Below are positions 1 through 6,101 of a DNA stretch of 6,363 nucleotides, piece after piece. How positions within the stretch are numbered: position 1 is the first letter of the stretch; each line of letters begins with the position of its first letter. The notes under the pieces are model-generated. The model had not been told where the DNA came from. It saw only the letters and a program-made list of their open reading frames with translations, and searched no databases. The DNA comes from Candidatus Kaiserbacteria bacterium RIFCSPLOWO2_02_FULL_54_13 (GTDB lineage Bacteria; Patescibacteriota; Minisyncoccia; Phycocordibacterales; Phycocordibacteraceae), in the NCBI GenBank assembly GCA_001783465.1, contig MFMI01000003.1, positions 31,016 to 37,378 of the forward strand. Direction: 5' to 3'. The position numbers and the translations under genes were made by a program.

Positions 1-1
1 C

Positions 2-889
2 GCAGTTGAAAATGCTCTTAAAAAAATAAGCTCAGATATTGAACAATCCTATGTAGTCGGCGTGGGAGACGGACGTTATGGCGAAGAAGGCGGCGCCGTA
101 ATAGTGTGGAAGAGGGGTATTGATGCGGCGAGCGCGATGCGGCAGCTGAAACTCGCGCTACTTATTGGACACAAGACGTTGAGCTCATATGAAACGCCGA
201 AATATTTCAAACCGCTAGGTGCGGACGAGCTCCCAACAACCTCTACTGGGAAAGTGCAGCGTTCTGTATTGAAAGAAAAGCTTGGAAATACGTTTGAACA
301 ACTGGAAGACCTGTTCGCCTCCGCGGACTTTCAATTTAGAATAATTTCAGCACGGTCCCATTTGAGCAAGGAATCGCGTGAACTTTATAACCATTGCTGG
401 CAACCACTGGTAAAGAACGAAAGCGAATATGAAAAATATCTAGGAGATTATCTGACACTCGGTGCGATTGGCGGCAGTGGCGTACTCGCGGGACAAATAT
501 CTTTTTCATATGAGGATGAGAAAATCACCTGTGTCTCAATATGCAGTGCGACATTCAAGCCGAAACCGATACCGACGGTCACGGAAAAGCCAAGTCCGGA
601 GTTCGTAAAGCAGTATCTGCGTGCGGGGAACGATCCGGTCATGAACTTCCATACAAGACTTGGCGCGGAGCTCGTAGAAGTTATTCCCGGTGGCCGTCAC
701 GAGGATAGAAGCGCACTCGGCTATACGATGCTATTACGCTATCCTCCTGCAGAAGTTGCCGATTTAAGCGGGCCGGTCTCTGACCAGCTTATACAGGCTG
801 TGCGTGTCCTGGCTTGTGATGTCGGCGCCGATGTCTATGCCATTTCTCGTCCCGGGGGTCTCGCGACGTACCAGCATCGCACAGTGTGA
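2..889 (+). CDS. AMP-forming (ANL) ligase C-terminal domain fused to a GNAT-like acyltransferase domain; 5' end missing
   Basis: The reading frame is open from base 2, so this is the last 295 residues of a longer protein; the GTG at 62 is internal. Residues about 18-95 match the mobile C-terminal lid of the ANL superfamily (acyl-CoA synthetases, adenylation domains): a VVGVGDGRYGEEGG stretch, then LPTTSTGKVQR, in which the Lys at bases 251-253 (residue 84) is the conserved adenylation lysine. Family knowledge says such enzymes activate a carboxylic acid as acyl-AMP. After the lid, where a plain synthetase ends, about 200 more residues follow. Residues about 112-248 look GNAT-like, with a typical ending (PVMNFHTRLGAELVEV, then GYTMLLRYP), although I cannot confirm the acetyl-CoA loop. 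The large adenylation core must lie left of the window. The acid used and the acceptor are unknown. A role in acylating surface glycan or lipid is inferred only from the neighbours. The ligase part is confident; the GNAT label is moderate. Confidence 0.85.
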   Translation, partial: AVENALKKISSDIEQSYVVGVGDGRYGEEGGAVIVWKRGIDAASAMRQLKLALLIGHKTLSSYETPKYFKPLGADELPTTSTGKVQRSVLKEKLGNTFEQLEDLFASADFQFRIISARSHLSKESRELYNHCWQPLVKNESEYEKYLGDYLTLGAIGGSGVLAGQISFSYEDEKITCVSICSATFKPKPIPTVTEKPSPEFVKQYLRAGNDPVMNFHTRLGAELVEVIPGGRHEDRSALGYTMLLRYPPAEVADLSGPVSDQLIQAVRVLACDVGADVYAISRPGGLATYQHRTV

Positions 890-902
890 TATATTCCACT
901 GC

Positions 903-1496
903 ATGACCGACCGCGCGCAACCTCCCTCTTTCTGGGACACTGTTCGTCAAGACGCTCATAGGGTCGGGTTCAAGGTGGACCCTCATGCGCCGCTTATTTC
1001 TCGCCTCCTGCAAGTTCGTCGGGCAATAAGGCACAAGCCGGGCTTTGCCTGCGTGTTTTGGTTGCGCGTGAATCAGCTATTCGTCCGCAACAAAAACTGG
1101 CCCGGACAATACCGGATTAGGATGTGGCGGATGTACCGATTTGCCAATGATATATCGCCGTATGCGACCATCGGCCCCGGGTTGTTTCTGCCTCATCCGA
1201 CTGATGTGACAATAGGGGCGAGCGCGACTATAGGGGAAAATGCAACCATTTATAATGGCGTAACGATTGTAGGAATTGAGATTCCGCATCTGCCGCGGCT
1301 AGGCGACAATGTAACCGTTTACACGGGAGCAAAAATAATCAAGTCGGTGGAGATTGGGGACAACTCGGTCATCGGCGCCCTATCATTGTGCAACAAGAAT
1401 GTTCCTCCGAATAGCACCATGTACGGTATTCCGCCGCATGTGACGATAAAACCAAACAACGGTCCGCCAACAGAAAATGAATCGCCCATCGGATAA
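903..1496 (+). CDS. Serine O-acetyltransferase-like hexapeptide (left-handed beta-helix) acetyltransferase
   Basis: A 197-residue protein with the architecture of the CysE/WcaB family: an N-terminal helical part (residues 1-80, including a DAHR motif at 17-20), then hexapeptide repeats from about 84 to 183 (IGPGLF, IGASAT, IGENAT, LGDNVT, IGDNSV) that form a left-handed beta helix, usually trimeric. The family moves an acetyl group from acetyl-CoA to a hydroxyl. Two histidines, H98 (in LPHPTDVTIG) and H129 (in EIPHLPRLG), sit where the catalytic pair of serine acetyltransferase is expected. The Asp that normally precedes the first His is Pro here, so serine may not be the substrate. No cysteine-synthesis gene is adjacent; the setting is glycan assembly, which suggests O-acetylation of a sugar. 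I chose ATG 903 because the frame's earlier starts (from GTG 804) lie inside the upstream gene and encode unfamily-like sequence. It starts 13 bases after that gene stops, with no clear ribosome binding site; co-transcription is likely. Confidence 0.85.
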   Translation: MTDRAQPPSFWDTVRQDAHRVGFKVDPHAPLISRLLQVRRAIRHKPGFACVFWLRVNQLFVRNKNWPGQYRIRMWRMYRFANDISPYATIGPGLFLPHPTDVTIGASATIGENATIYNGVTIVGIEIPHLPRLGDNVTVYTGAKIIKSVEIGDNSVIGALSLCNKNVPPNSTMYGIPPHVTIKPNNGPPTENESPIG

Positions 1497-1519
1497 TTAA
1501 AAACCAAACGCTGTCTTTT

Positions 1520-2599
1520 CTATTTCAATGGAGCCCGCAGTTTTTCTACAATGTGGCACATGAGCGCAGCGATGCGAAAATGGTTGACGTAGGCATCACG
1601 CGCATTTTTTTGCATCTGTTCAAATCGTTCAGGTGAGATATTTTTATGAAATTCAGCTATGCGTTCGGGCAAGCGATTGATGTCGCGAAAGTCTACGACG
1701 AGAGCGAACGATGCATAATCAACTTTGTCGCTGAAAGGGAAATTGCGCTCAGTATCCACGATGACGGGAATGCGCCCGAGCGATAGTATTTCAAAGAGTC
1801 TGGCCGAGTTATTCGCATCGCCGCGCACATCAAGTGCGTAGTCGCTTTCTAGTATCGTGTCCACCATCTCTTCTCGCAATGTCCGCATATCGCCTTCCGC
1901 CGTCTTTACGCTCGCGGTGAAAGAATTGCGTGCGCGCAGATTAAGCGTCACGTGCGAAGAGCTTTGGAGTATCTTAATTGCCTTCTGCCGCCACAACACA
2001 CCCTTGGTACAGGCGCGGTATCTCGTATCAAAAATGCCAAGGAGGCGCACAGGCATCTCTTTTATGACCGTGCGCAGATATTGCTTGAAAGAAAGTTTCG
2101 CCCAGCCTGCGAAACCGACGCTCGGTTTCCCTTCTTCTTTTTTGCGAATGGCGAGCCGGCCACTCCTGCATCGTTCCAAGAGATCATCGGCAAAAAGCGG
2201 TATTTGAAGCCGGCCGCGCTCGGGTAAGAAACGGTATCCGCTGTAGCGCAGAATATACGCATTTTCTATATTGATCGGATATTCAATGTCTCCCGTCCCG
2301 TCAATAAGCAGAGGAAGGCTTTCCCCTCGTGACGTTCGCACGCATTCATCAAAGAGGACCATATCATGACGCATAAACCACACGTGCGGATATGGTGCAA
2401 GTACCATATCGGCCTTCCCCAGGTCATCAGTTATCGCGTAATATTCGGTATTAAACGAGTACGAGTCAAATAGTTCTTTGGTGTAGAGCGACGAGTCGGT
2501 TAGGGGGTTCCCCCACCACGGATTGAGAAGCGGGGTATGAATCCCTTGACGGCGCCACAGGGGATTCACATAGAACACGAGCTGGCCGGTGGATGTCAT
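1520..2599 (-). CDS. Exostosin-family (GT47-like) glycosyltransferase
   Basis: A 359-residue protein, last gene of the minus-strand run. The C-terminal part (residues about 250-320) carries the exostosin signature: SDYALDVRGDANNSARLFE, then ILSLGRIPVIV, a PF motif, and a DFRDINRLPERI helix, matching the nucleotide-sugar-binding half of the family. An earlier block with VLAPYPHVWF (67-75) fits the family's N-terminal half. No signal peptide or membrane segment is evident, so a cytoplasmic enzyme is likely. In animals and plants exostosin-type GT47 domains transfer glucuronic acid, galactose, xylose or arabinose; the donor here is unknown. The frame stays open upstream to 2806, but the extra 69 residues are Arg/Cys-rich, unlike the family, and lie over the preceding gene in another frame. 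ATG 2599 gives a 4-base ATGA overlap with the preceding stop, so I chose it. Expression is probably by translational coupling, since no Shine-Dalgarno is seen. A dehydrogenase able to make a sugar acid lies in the same run. Confidence 0.85.
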   Translation of the reverse strand: MTSTGQLVFYVNPLWRRQGIHTPLLNPWWGNPLTDSSLYTKELFDSYSFNTEYYAITDDLGKADMVLAPYPHVWFMRHDMVLFDECVRTSRGESLPLLIDGTGDIEYPINIENAYILRYSGYRFLPERGRLQIPLFADDLLERCRSGRLAIRKKEEGKPSVGFAGWAKLSFKQYLRTVIKEMPVRLLGIFDTRYRACTKGVLWRQKAIKILQSSSHVTLNLRARNSFTASVKTAEGDMRTLREEMVDTILESDYALDVRGDANNSARLFEILSLGRIPVIVDTERNFPFSDKVDYASFALVVDFRDINRLPERIAEFHKNISPERFEQMQKNARDAYVNHFRIAALMCHIVEKLRAPLK

Positions 2600-3624
2600 A
2601 TGACGGAATCCATGACCCCGAGCAGAGCTCTCGCAAAAGTTTTTGTCGTATAGTGTGCAACCACCTTTGCATGACCTGGCGCGGCAAGGTGTTTCCGCTT
2701 TTCGGAGTCCCGCGAAAGTGCGTCTATCGCGTGCGCAAGAGCTCCAGGGTCGTTTGGCGGAACGACGACAAGATCTTGGCCTGGGATAAAATAGTCGGCT
2801 ATCCACGAACGATGCGTTGCGATGACTGCCTTGCCGGCCGCGAGGGCATCTAGAACAACGGTTTGCCCCGAACAGTCTGACCCGTCCGGCACATTGTCGT
2901 CTTTTGATGCGACAACGACCAACCGAGCGCGCGCATATAAATCCCTGACCTCAACTAAACTTCGGTTATAGAGCACCGAGACATTCTTCGGAACCGGCAT
3001 ATCGGACGGAATATTTTTACGCCCGGCAACCACGACAAACGTATGGTCGGAACGTTCTGCCGCTTTGAAGAGGGTCTCATAATCGCGGCCTGCGTCGCGA
3101 CCGACGCTCACGACAAGGCCTTCTTCGCGGGATATGTCGGCGGGTTGAAAGAAATGCGTGTCTATGCCGAACGGGATGAACACAAGATGGCTACGCGGGA
3201 TGCCGAGCCGTACGAAATCCTCAAGCTGTTCAGAAGAAAGGCAGATAATACGAGCATAGCTCGCCCAGAATTTCTTGAGAAGAAACAAACGTATCGGATG
3301 CATAGCATGGCGCCATATCAGCGTTGACGAATTCATTGCAATGTACAACCATCGTGTCTTCAGACGAAGTACGCGAGCGCACGAAGAAACGACATACCCG
3401 AGTAACAGATTGTCCTGCGCAATGACAAAGTCGTAGCGAAGAAGGCGCAGGACGAACGGCAAAGCCCGTACTGATTTGGGAACGACAGTGAAGTGATCGG
3501 CCCCGGCGATATGATTCATGCCATGAAGCGCGGTGTCCGCATCTCTCCCTGCTTGCACATTGGAAATAACTTCTTCTTTAGAATTGGTGAAAAGAAACGC
3601 GATGTTCGATAATTGCTTAGACAT
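2596..3624 (-). CDS. GT4-family (GT-B fold) glycosyltransferase
   Basis: A 342-residue retaining-type glycosyltransferase. The second Rossmann half is clear: FIPFGIDTHFF (149-159) is the usual inter-domain link, VVSVGRDAGRDYETLFKA (171-188) opens the donor domain, and CSGQTVVLDALAAGKAVIAT (251-270) is the donor-binding loop, followed by DYFIPGQDLVVVPPNDP. Where most GT4 enzymes carry Glu at the end of this E-x7-E region there is Asp259, with a second acid at Asp250; a conservative variation. The N-terminal acceptor half has no membrane segment long enough to call. ATG 3624 was chosen over ATG 3666 because MSKQLSNIAFLF looks like a GT4 first strand and the longer form would overlap the upstream methyltransferase by 50 bases; the chosen start overlaps it by 8. 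The 3' end forms an ATGA junction with the exostosin-like gene. Sugar donor and acceptor cannot be read from sequence. Confidence 0.9.
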   Translation of the reverse strand: MSKQLSNIAFLFTNSKEEVISNVQAGRDADTALHGMNHIAGADHFTVVPKSVRALPFVLRLLRYDFVIAQDNLLLGYVVSSCARVLRLKTRWLYIAMNSSTLIWRHAMHPIRLFLLKKFWASYARIICLSSEQLEDFVRLGIPRSHLVFIPFGIDTHFFQPADISREEGLVVSVGRDAGRDYETLFKAAERSDHTFVVVAGRKNIPSDMPVPKNVSVLYNRSLVEVRDLYARARLVVVASKDDNVPDGSDCSGQTVVLDALAAGKAVIATHRSWIADYFIPGQDLVVVPPNDPGALAHAIDALSRDSEKRKHLAAPGHAKVVAHYTTKTFARALLGVMDSVI

Positions 3625-4243
3625 TTTTGATTTTGAGTACGAAAAAATGATGATAAGGGCTACCAAACGGGATGAAATCTTTTTCTATTTTCCCATACGC
3701 AGAAAGTTTGCGGCGGATGAGAAATATCGGATATCCGCGCTTCCCTATTTCCCAATAGTGCTGACCGTTGAAGAAGTGTGTCTTCGGAAACGGAATTTTA
3801 AATGCCGTGCGCATCTGCGGCAGAAAGGGGATTTTCAGCGAGAAGGAAACCATCGGTCCGAAGTGCGGCAGGCTTATGACAACATGTGTGCGCGCCACGC
3901 GCGCGAGCTCCGCGAGCGCGCGGTCAAACTGTTCAAACGGCAGATGCTCCAAGACTTCAAACGCGCACGCGACATCAAATGATGCCTCGGCAAACGGAAG
4001 TTTCAACACACTTCCCATGACATCGGGATGCAAATCTTCTGCGACATCAACGGATGTGTAAGAAATGTTTGTATTGTTCTTAATAAAACTACCGAACACG
4101 TGGTCTCCTACGCCGACTTCAAGCACCGAGGCAGGCTTTTGCGCGAGCACTTCATTCAATTGCCAATAATAACTGACAAACCGTCCCTCAAAGGTATATG
4201 TGCCGAAATGGTAATTTGACTTGTCTACTTGTGGAATACTCAT
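3617..4243 (-). CDS. Class I SAM-dependent methyltransferase (Methyltransf_11-like)
   Basis: A 208-residue protein with the core of a type 11 methyltransferase. Motif I is VLEVGVGD (residues 40-47), which binds S-adenosylmethionine. The acid at the end of strand 2 is D66 in TSVDVAED. Motif II and the following helix are LPFAEASFDVACAFEVLEHLP (82-102), a very typical post-motif pattern, then VVISLPHFGP (121-130). The C-terminal region (about 131-208) is rich in aromatic and basic residues, with two FF/HHF patches, and probably holds the substrate pocket. No membrane segments are seen. The gene sits between two glycosyltransferase genes, overlapping the one before by 4 bases (ATGA) and the one after by 8, so a sugar or glycan-chain hydroxyl is a reasonable acceptor, perhaps as a capping or decorating step; that is inference. 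ATG 4243 is the natural start from the overlap, and no Shine-Dalgarno precedes it. Methylation of a lipid or small molecule cannot be excluded. Confidence 0.9.
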   Translation of the reverse strand: MSIPQVDKSNYHFGTYTFEGRFVSYYWQLNEVLAQKPASVLEVGVGDHVFGSFIKNNTNISYTSVDVAEDLHPDVMGSVLKLPFAEASFDVACAFEVLEHLPFEQFDRALAELARVARTHVVISLPHFGPMVSFSLKIPFLPQMRTAFKIPFPKTHFFNGQHYWEIGKRGYPIFLIRRKLSAYGKIEKDFIPFGSPYHHFFVLKIKNV

Positions 4244-5142
4244 ATCGCTTGCATTGAGCCCAGTATTGCAGGAATGAGGCGTTGGAGCGAGTGGTGCTTG
4301 CGAACGTACTGCGGACCTTCGTTCTCAAGCGGCTTCAGCGCCGGATCATTCGTTATTATCTTCAGCCCGCAGGCAAGCGCTTCAAGCACGACCTTGTCCA
4401 AACTGCCAGTCTCGCTCGTATGTACGAAGTATGTAGCCGTGCGGTATTCATCCCGCAGTTGCGCCTGCGTTAGCCCGCCCAAAAATTGTACCGAGGCATG
4501 CTGGGCATGCGCTAAGGCCTCCAGACGAGCGCGTTCGGGGCCTTCGCCCGCAATGCGTAGTACCTTGCCCTCTTGTGCCGCCCTCCGGATGGCGAGATCG
4601 TGCCGTTTGCTCTTCATAAGCCGTCCGACCGAGAGTATCCACTCCCCGCGCGCGACGGATGTGTCAGGAGAAAAAAAGTCCGTATCAACGCCGTGTCTCA
4701 TCACGCGCACTTTTCTGCTGTGCAAACGGAAGCTCTCTTTGGAAGCGGTAAAAATAATATCGGCGAATACCGCGGCAATACGTAATTTCAGATTGACGCT
4801 CTTATGGGTGTACCAGAGTGCGGTGCGCTTGCCAAAGAATCGCCAGAGGGGGCCACCGAGCACTGTGTATTCTGGATTCATATGCACGAAAACGGCATCA
4901 TAGTCGCGTCGCAGACGCCAGATATATCTGTAAAAATTCAATAGGTATGTCATCCGCGAGACTCCTTTTTCTTTTCCTAGAGAGTATACGCAAACATTCG
5001 CGGGCAGGCGGTGCTTCCCTTCTTTCAGACAAATAATTTCAATGCGTTCGCAGTGCTTTGCGAACTCCTCTATCCACCGCACGAAGAACCCGAGCACCGA
5101 ATCTTCGCTGGCAACTGCTTGTGTAACAATAAGGAGTCTCAT
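4240..5142 (-). CDS. GT4-family glycosyltransferase, short form
   Basis: A 300-residue GT-B glycosyltransferase, shorter than the 350-400 residues usual for GT4. MRLLIVTQAV (1-10) is the first strand of the acceptor domain. VMRHGVDTDFFSPD (147-160) links the domains, WILSVGRLMKSKRHDLAIRA-like sequence (168-187) starts the donor domain, RIAGEGPERARLEALA (196-211) is the classic loop and helix, and ETGSLDKVVLEALACG (244-259) is the donor-binding motif with E254 in the expected place. The protein stops about 40 residues after this motif, so the C-terminal helix that folds back on the acceptor domain is shortened; the frame ends at a clean TGA overlapping the next ATG, which argues for a true short form and not damage. 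ATG 5142 overlaps the upstream dehydrogenase stop as ATGA. An AAGG a few bases before the start is a weak ribosome-binding match. The donor sugar is unknown. Confidence 0.9.
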   Translation of the reverse strand: MRLLIVTQAVASEDSVLGFFVRWIEEFAKHCERIEIICLKEGKHRLPANVCVYSLGKEKGVSRMTYLLNFYRYIWRLRRDYDAVFVHMNPEYTVLGGPLWRFFGKRTALWYTHKSVNLKLRIAAVFADIIFTASKESFRLHSRKVRVMRHGVDTDFFSPDTSVARGEWILSVGRLMKSKRHDLAIRRAAQEGKVLRIAGEGPERARLEALAHAQHASVQFLGGLTQAQLRDEYRTATYFVHTSETGSLDKVVLEALACGLKIITNDPALKPLENEGPQYVRKHHSLQRLIPAILGSMQAI

Positions 5143-6044
5143 CGCCTTTTTGTATGTCGTGCAATGGCCGCTTTGCCGTGAACTCCTTCAACCAGGTCCG
5201 TGTCTTTACCGGAGGTTACTAACAGATTGATGTTCTTTTCTATCGTTGCGCGGAGAAATTGTATGCCCCACGGGTCTTTAACCGACTGTTCGTAGAGGTC
5301 TGCGAGCGCGGCGATATCTTTGATGAAGCATACGCCGCCGGCACCGCGGCCGCGCTTCGCATCCTTATGCCCGCTGTCATGTATTACTTGCAGATGCGAA
5401 GCTCCTATGCGTGGGTCGGCGGTCACTGCGGTGCGCACTACATCATAGTCGGCGCCTACGTTCTGTGCGAGGTCATATATGAGATTGCCGAACAGCACGC
5501 GCAAATACAAGAAAAAGTTCCCGGCGTACTTTACAAGCTCGGTGTCTTCAGCGGAACAGATTGATTCATACGGAGCTCTCGGCAGTATTTTCAGAACTGC
5601 GCGCGCATGAGTATGAAAGGCCTTGGTATTTTTTGTAATACCAACGATATTGCGTAACGGGCGAGCTGCGTCTTCAGCCGCTTGCTTAAGCACCAGAAAT
5701 TCCGGCGAATGCATCACGCACAGTTTGGGGAAACGCTTCTGTAGTTTCCTGGTTGTTCCTGGTAAAATGGTTGATTTTATAACGGCGGTCTTGCCAGAAC
5801 CGACGAGCGATAGCGCTTCTTTCACAATGCCGTAGTCAAATCCTTTCGGCGTCGTCGGTGTAGGGACTGCGATAAAAACAACATCGCATGCGAGTATTTT
5901 TTCCTTGTTCGCCCTGTACGGCTCTTCAAGCGAATATCGCACAACCGTATAGCCGCGGCGTTCAAAGTCATCCGCATAACTCTTGCCGATAAAACCCTGC
6001 CCTATGAAGCCAATGAGTGGCTTTTTCGTTTTATTCAAAGTCAT
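5139..6044 (-). CDS. UDP-glucose/GDP-mannose dehydrogenase homologue lacking the C-terminal domain
   Basis: A 301-residue protein of the nucleotide-sugar 6-dehydrogenase family, which oxidises the C6 alcohol of UDP-glucose or a relative to the acid with two NAD+. The NAD-binding Rossmann motif is GFIGQGFIG (12-20). Active-site positions of the family are present: T98 region in STILPGTT, E115 in HSPEFL, K172 and N176 in ELVKYAGNFF, and C239, K242 and D243 in GGVCFIKD, with the known Lys-Asn and Cys-Lys-Asp spacings; the usual Pro before Lys is Ile. Typical members have 390-450 residues because a third domain binds the nucleotide; here the chain ends about 60 residues after the catalytic Cys, so that domain is essentially absent. 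The gene ends cleanly in an ATGA overlap with the next gene. ATG 6044 is the first start in frame and immediately precedes the Rossmann fold. It may supply a sugar acid to the glycosyltransferases downstream, or have a changed substrate. Confidence 0.88.
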   Translation of the reverse strand: MTLNKTKKPLIGFIGQGFIGKSYADDFERRGYTVVRYSLEEPYRANKEKILACDVVFIAVPTPTTPKGFDYGIVKEALSLVGSGKTAVIKSTILPGTTRKLQKRFPKLCVMHSPEFLVLKQAAEDAARPLRNIVGITKNTKAFHTHARAVLKILPRAPYESICSAEDTELVKYAGNFFLYLRVLFGNLIYDLAQNVGADYDVVRTAVTADPRIGASHLQVIHDSGHKDAKRGRGAGGVCFIKDIAALADLYEQSVKDPWGIQFLRATIEKNINLLVTSGKDTDLVEGVHGKAAIARHTKRR

Positions 6045-6101
6045 TTGGATGACTCTAACATGTGCGATATGCCAGTACCATACAGACCTTATAACCGACT
6101 C

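Noticed and set aside
804..902. Earlier GTG start for the acetyltransferase-like gene
   Set aside because: It lies inside the upstream ligase/GNAT gene and adds 33 residues with no family similarity; ATG 903 follows the upstream stop closely.
1497..1525. A-rich then T-rich stretch as a bidirectional terminator
   Set aside because: The only pairing is a few A-T bases with a bulge; it is too weak for an intrinsic terminator.
2600..2806. Possible 69-residue N-terminal extension of the exostosin-like protein
   Set aside because: The extension is Arg/Cys-rich, resembles no family member, and is an out-of-frame reading of the preceding glycosyltransferase gene; the ATGA start at 2599 explains the junction better.
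3888..3925. Very CG-rich self-complementary patch (GCGCGC/GAGCTC runs)
   Set aside because: It falls within the methyltransferase gene, encoding an Ala/Arg-rich helix, and is explained by codon use.
3533..3982. Plus-strand open frame of 149 codons opposite the methyltransferase and GT4 genes
   Set aside because: Low-complexity Arg/Lys-rich shadow that spans the junction of two clear minus-strand genes.
4496..4512. Repeated GCATGC palindromes
   Set aside because: A short chance repeat within the coding sequence of the GT4 gene, with no further copies noticed nearby.
4229..4903. Plus-strand open frame of 224 codons opposite the short GT4 gene
   Set aside because: Ser/Cys/Arg-rich shadow of a well-recognised minus-strand gene; no domain is seen.
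6045..6101. Promoter in the 57-base gap before the dehydrogenase gene
   Set aside because: Minus-strand TATGGT and CATATC can be read as weak -10 boxes, but no matching -35 box at proper spacing is seen, and the spacing also fits a simple within-operon gap.
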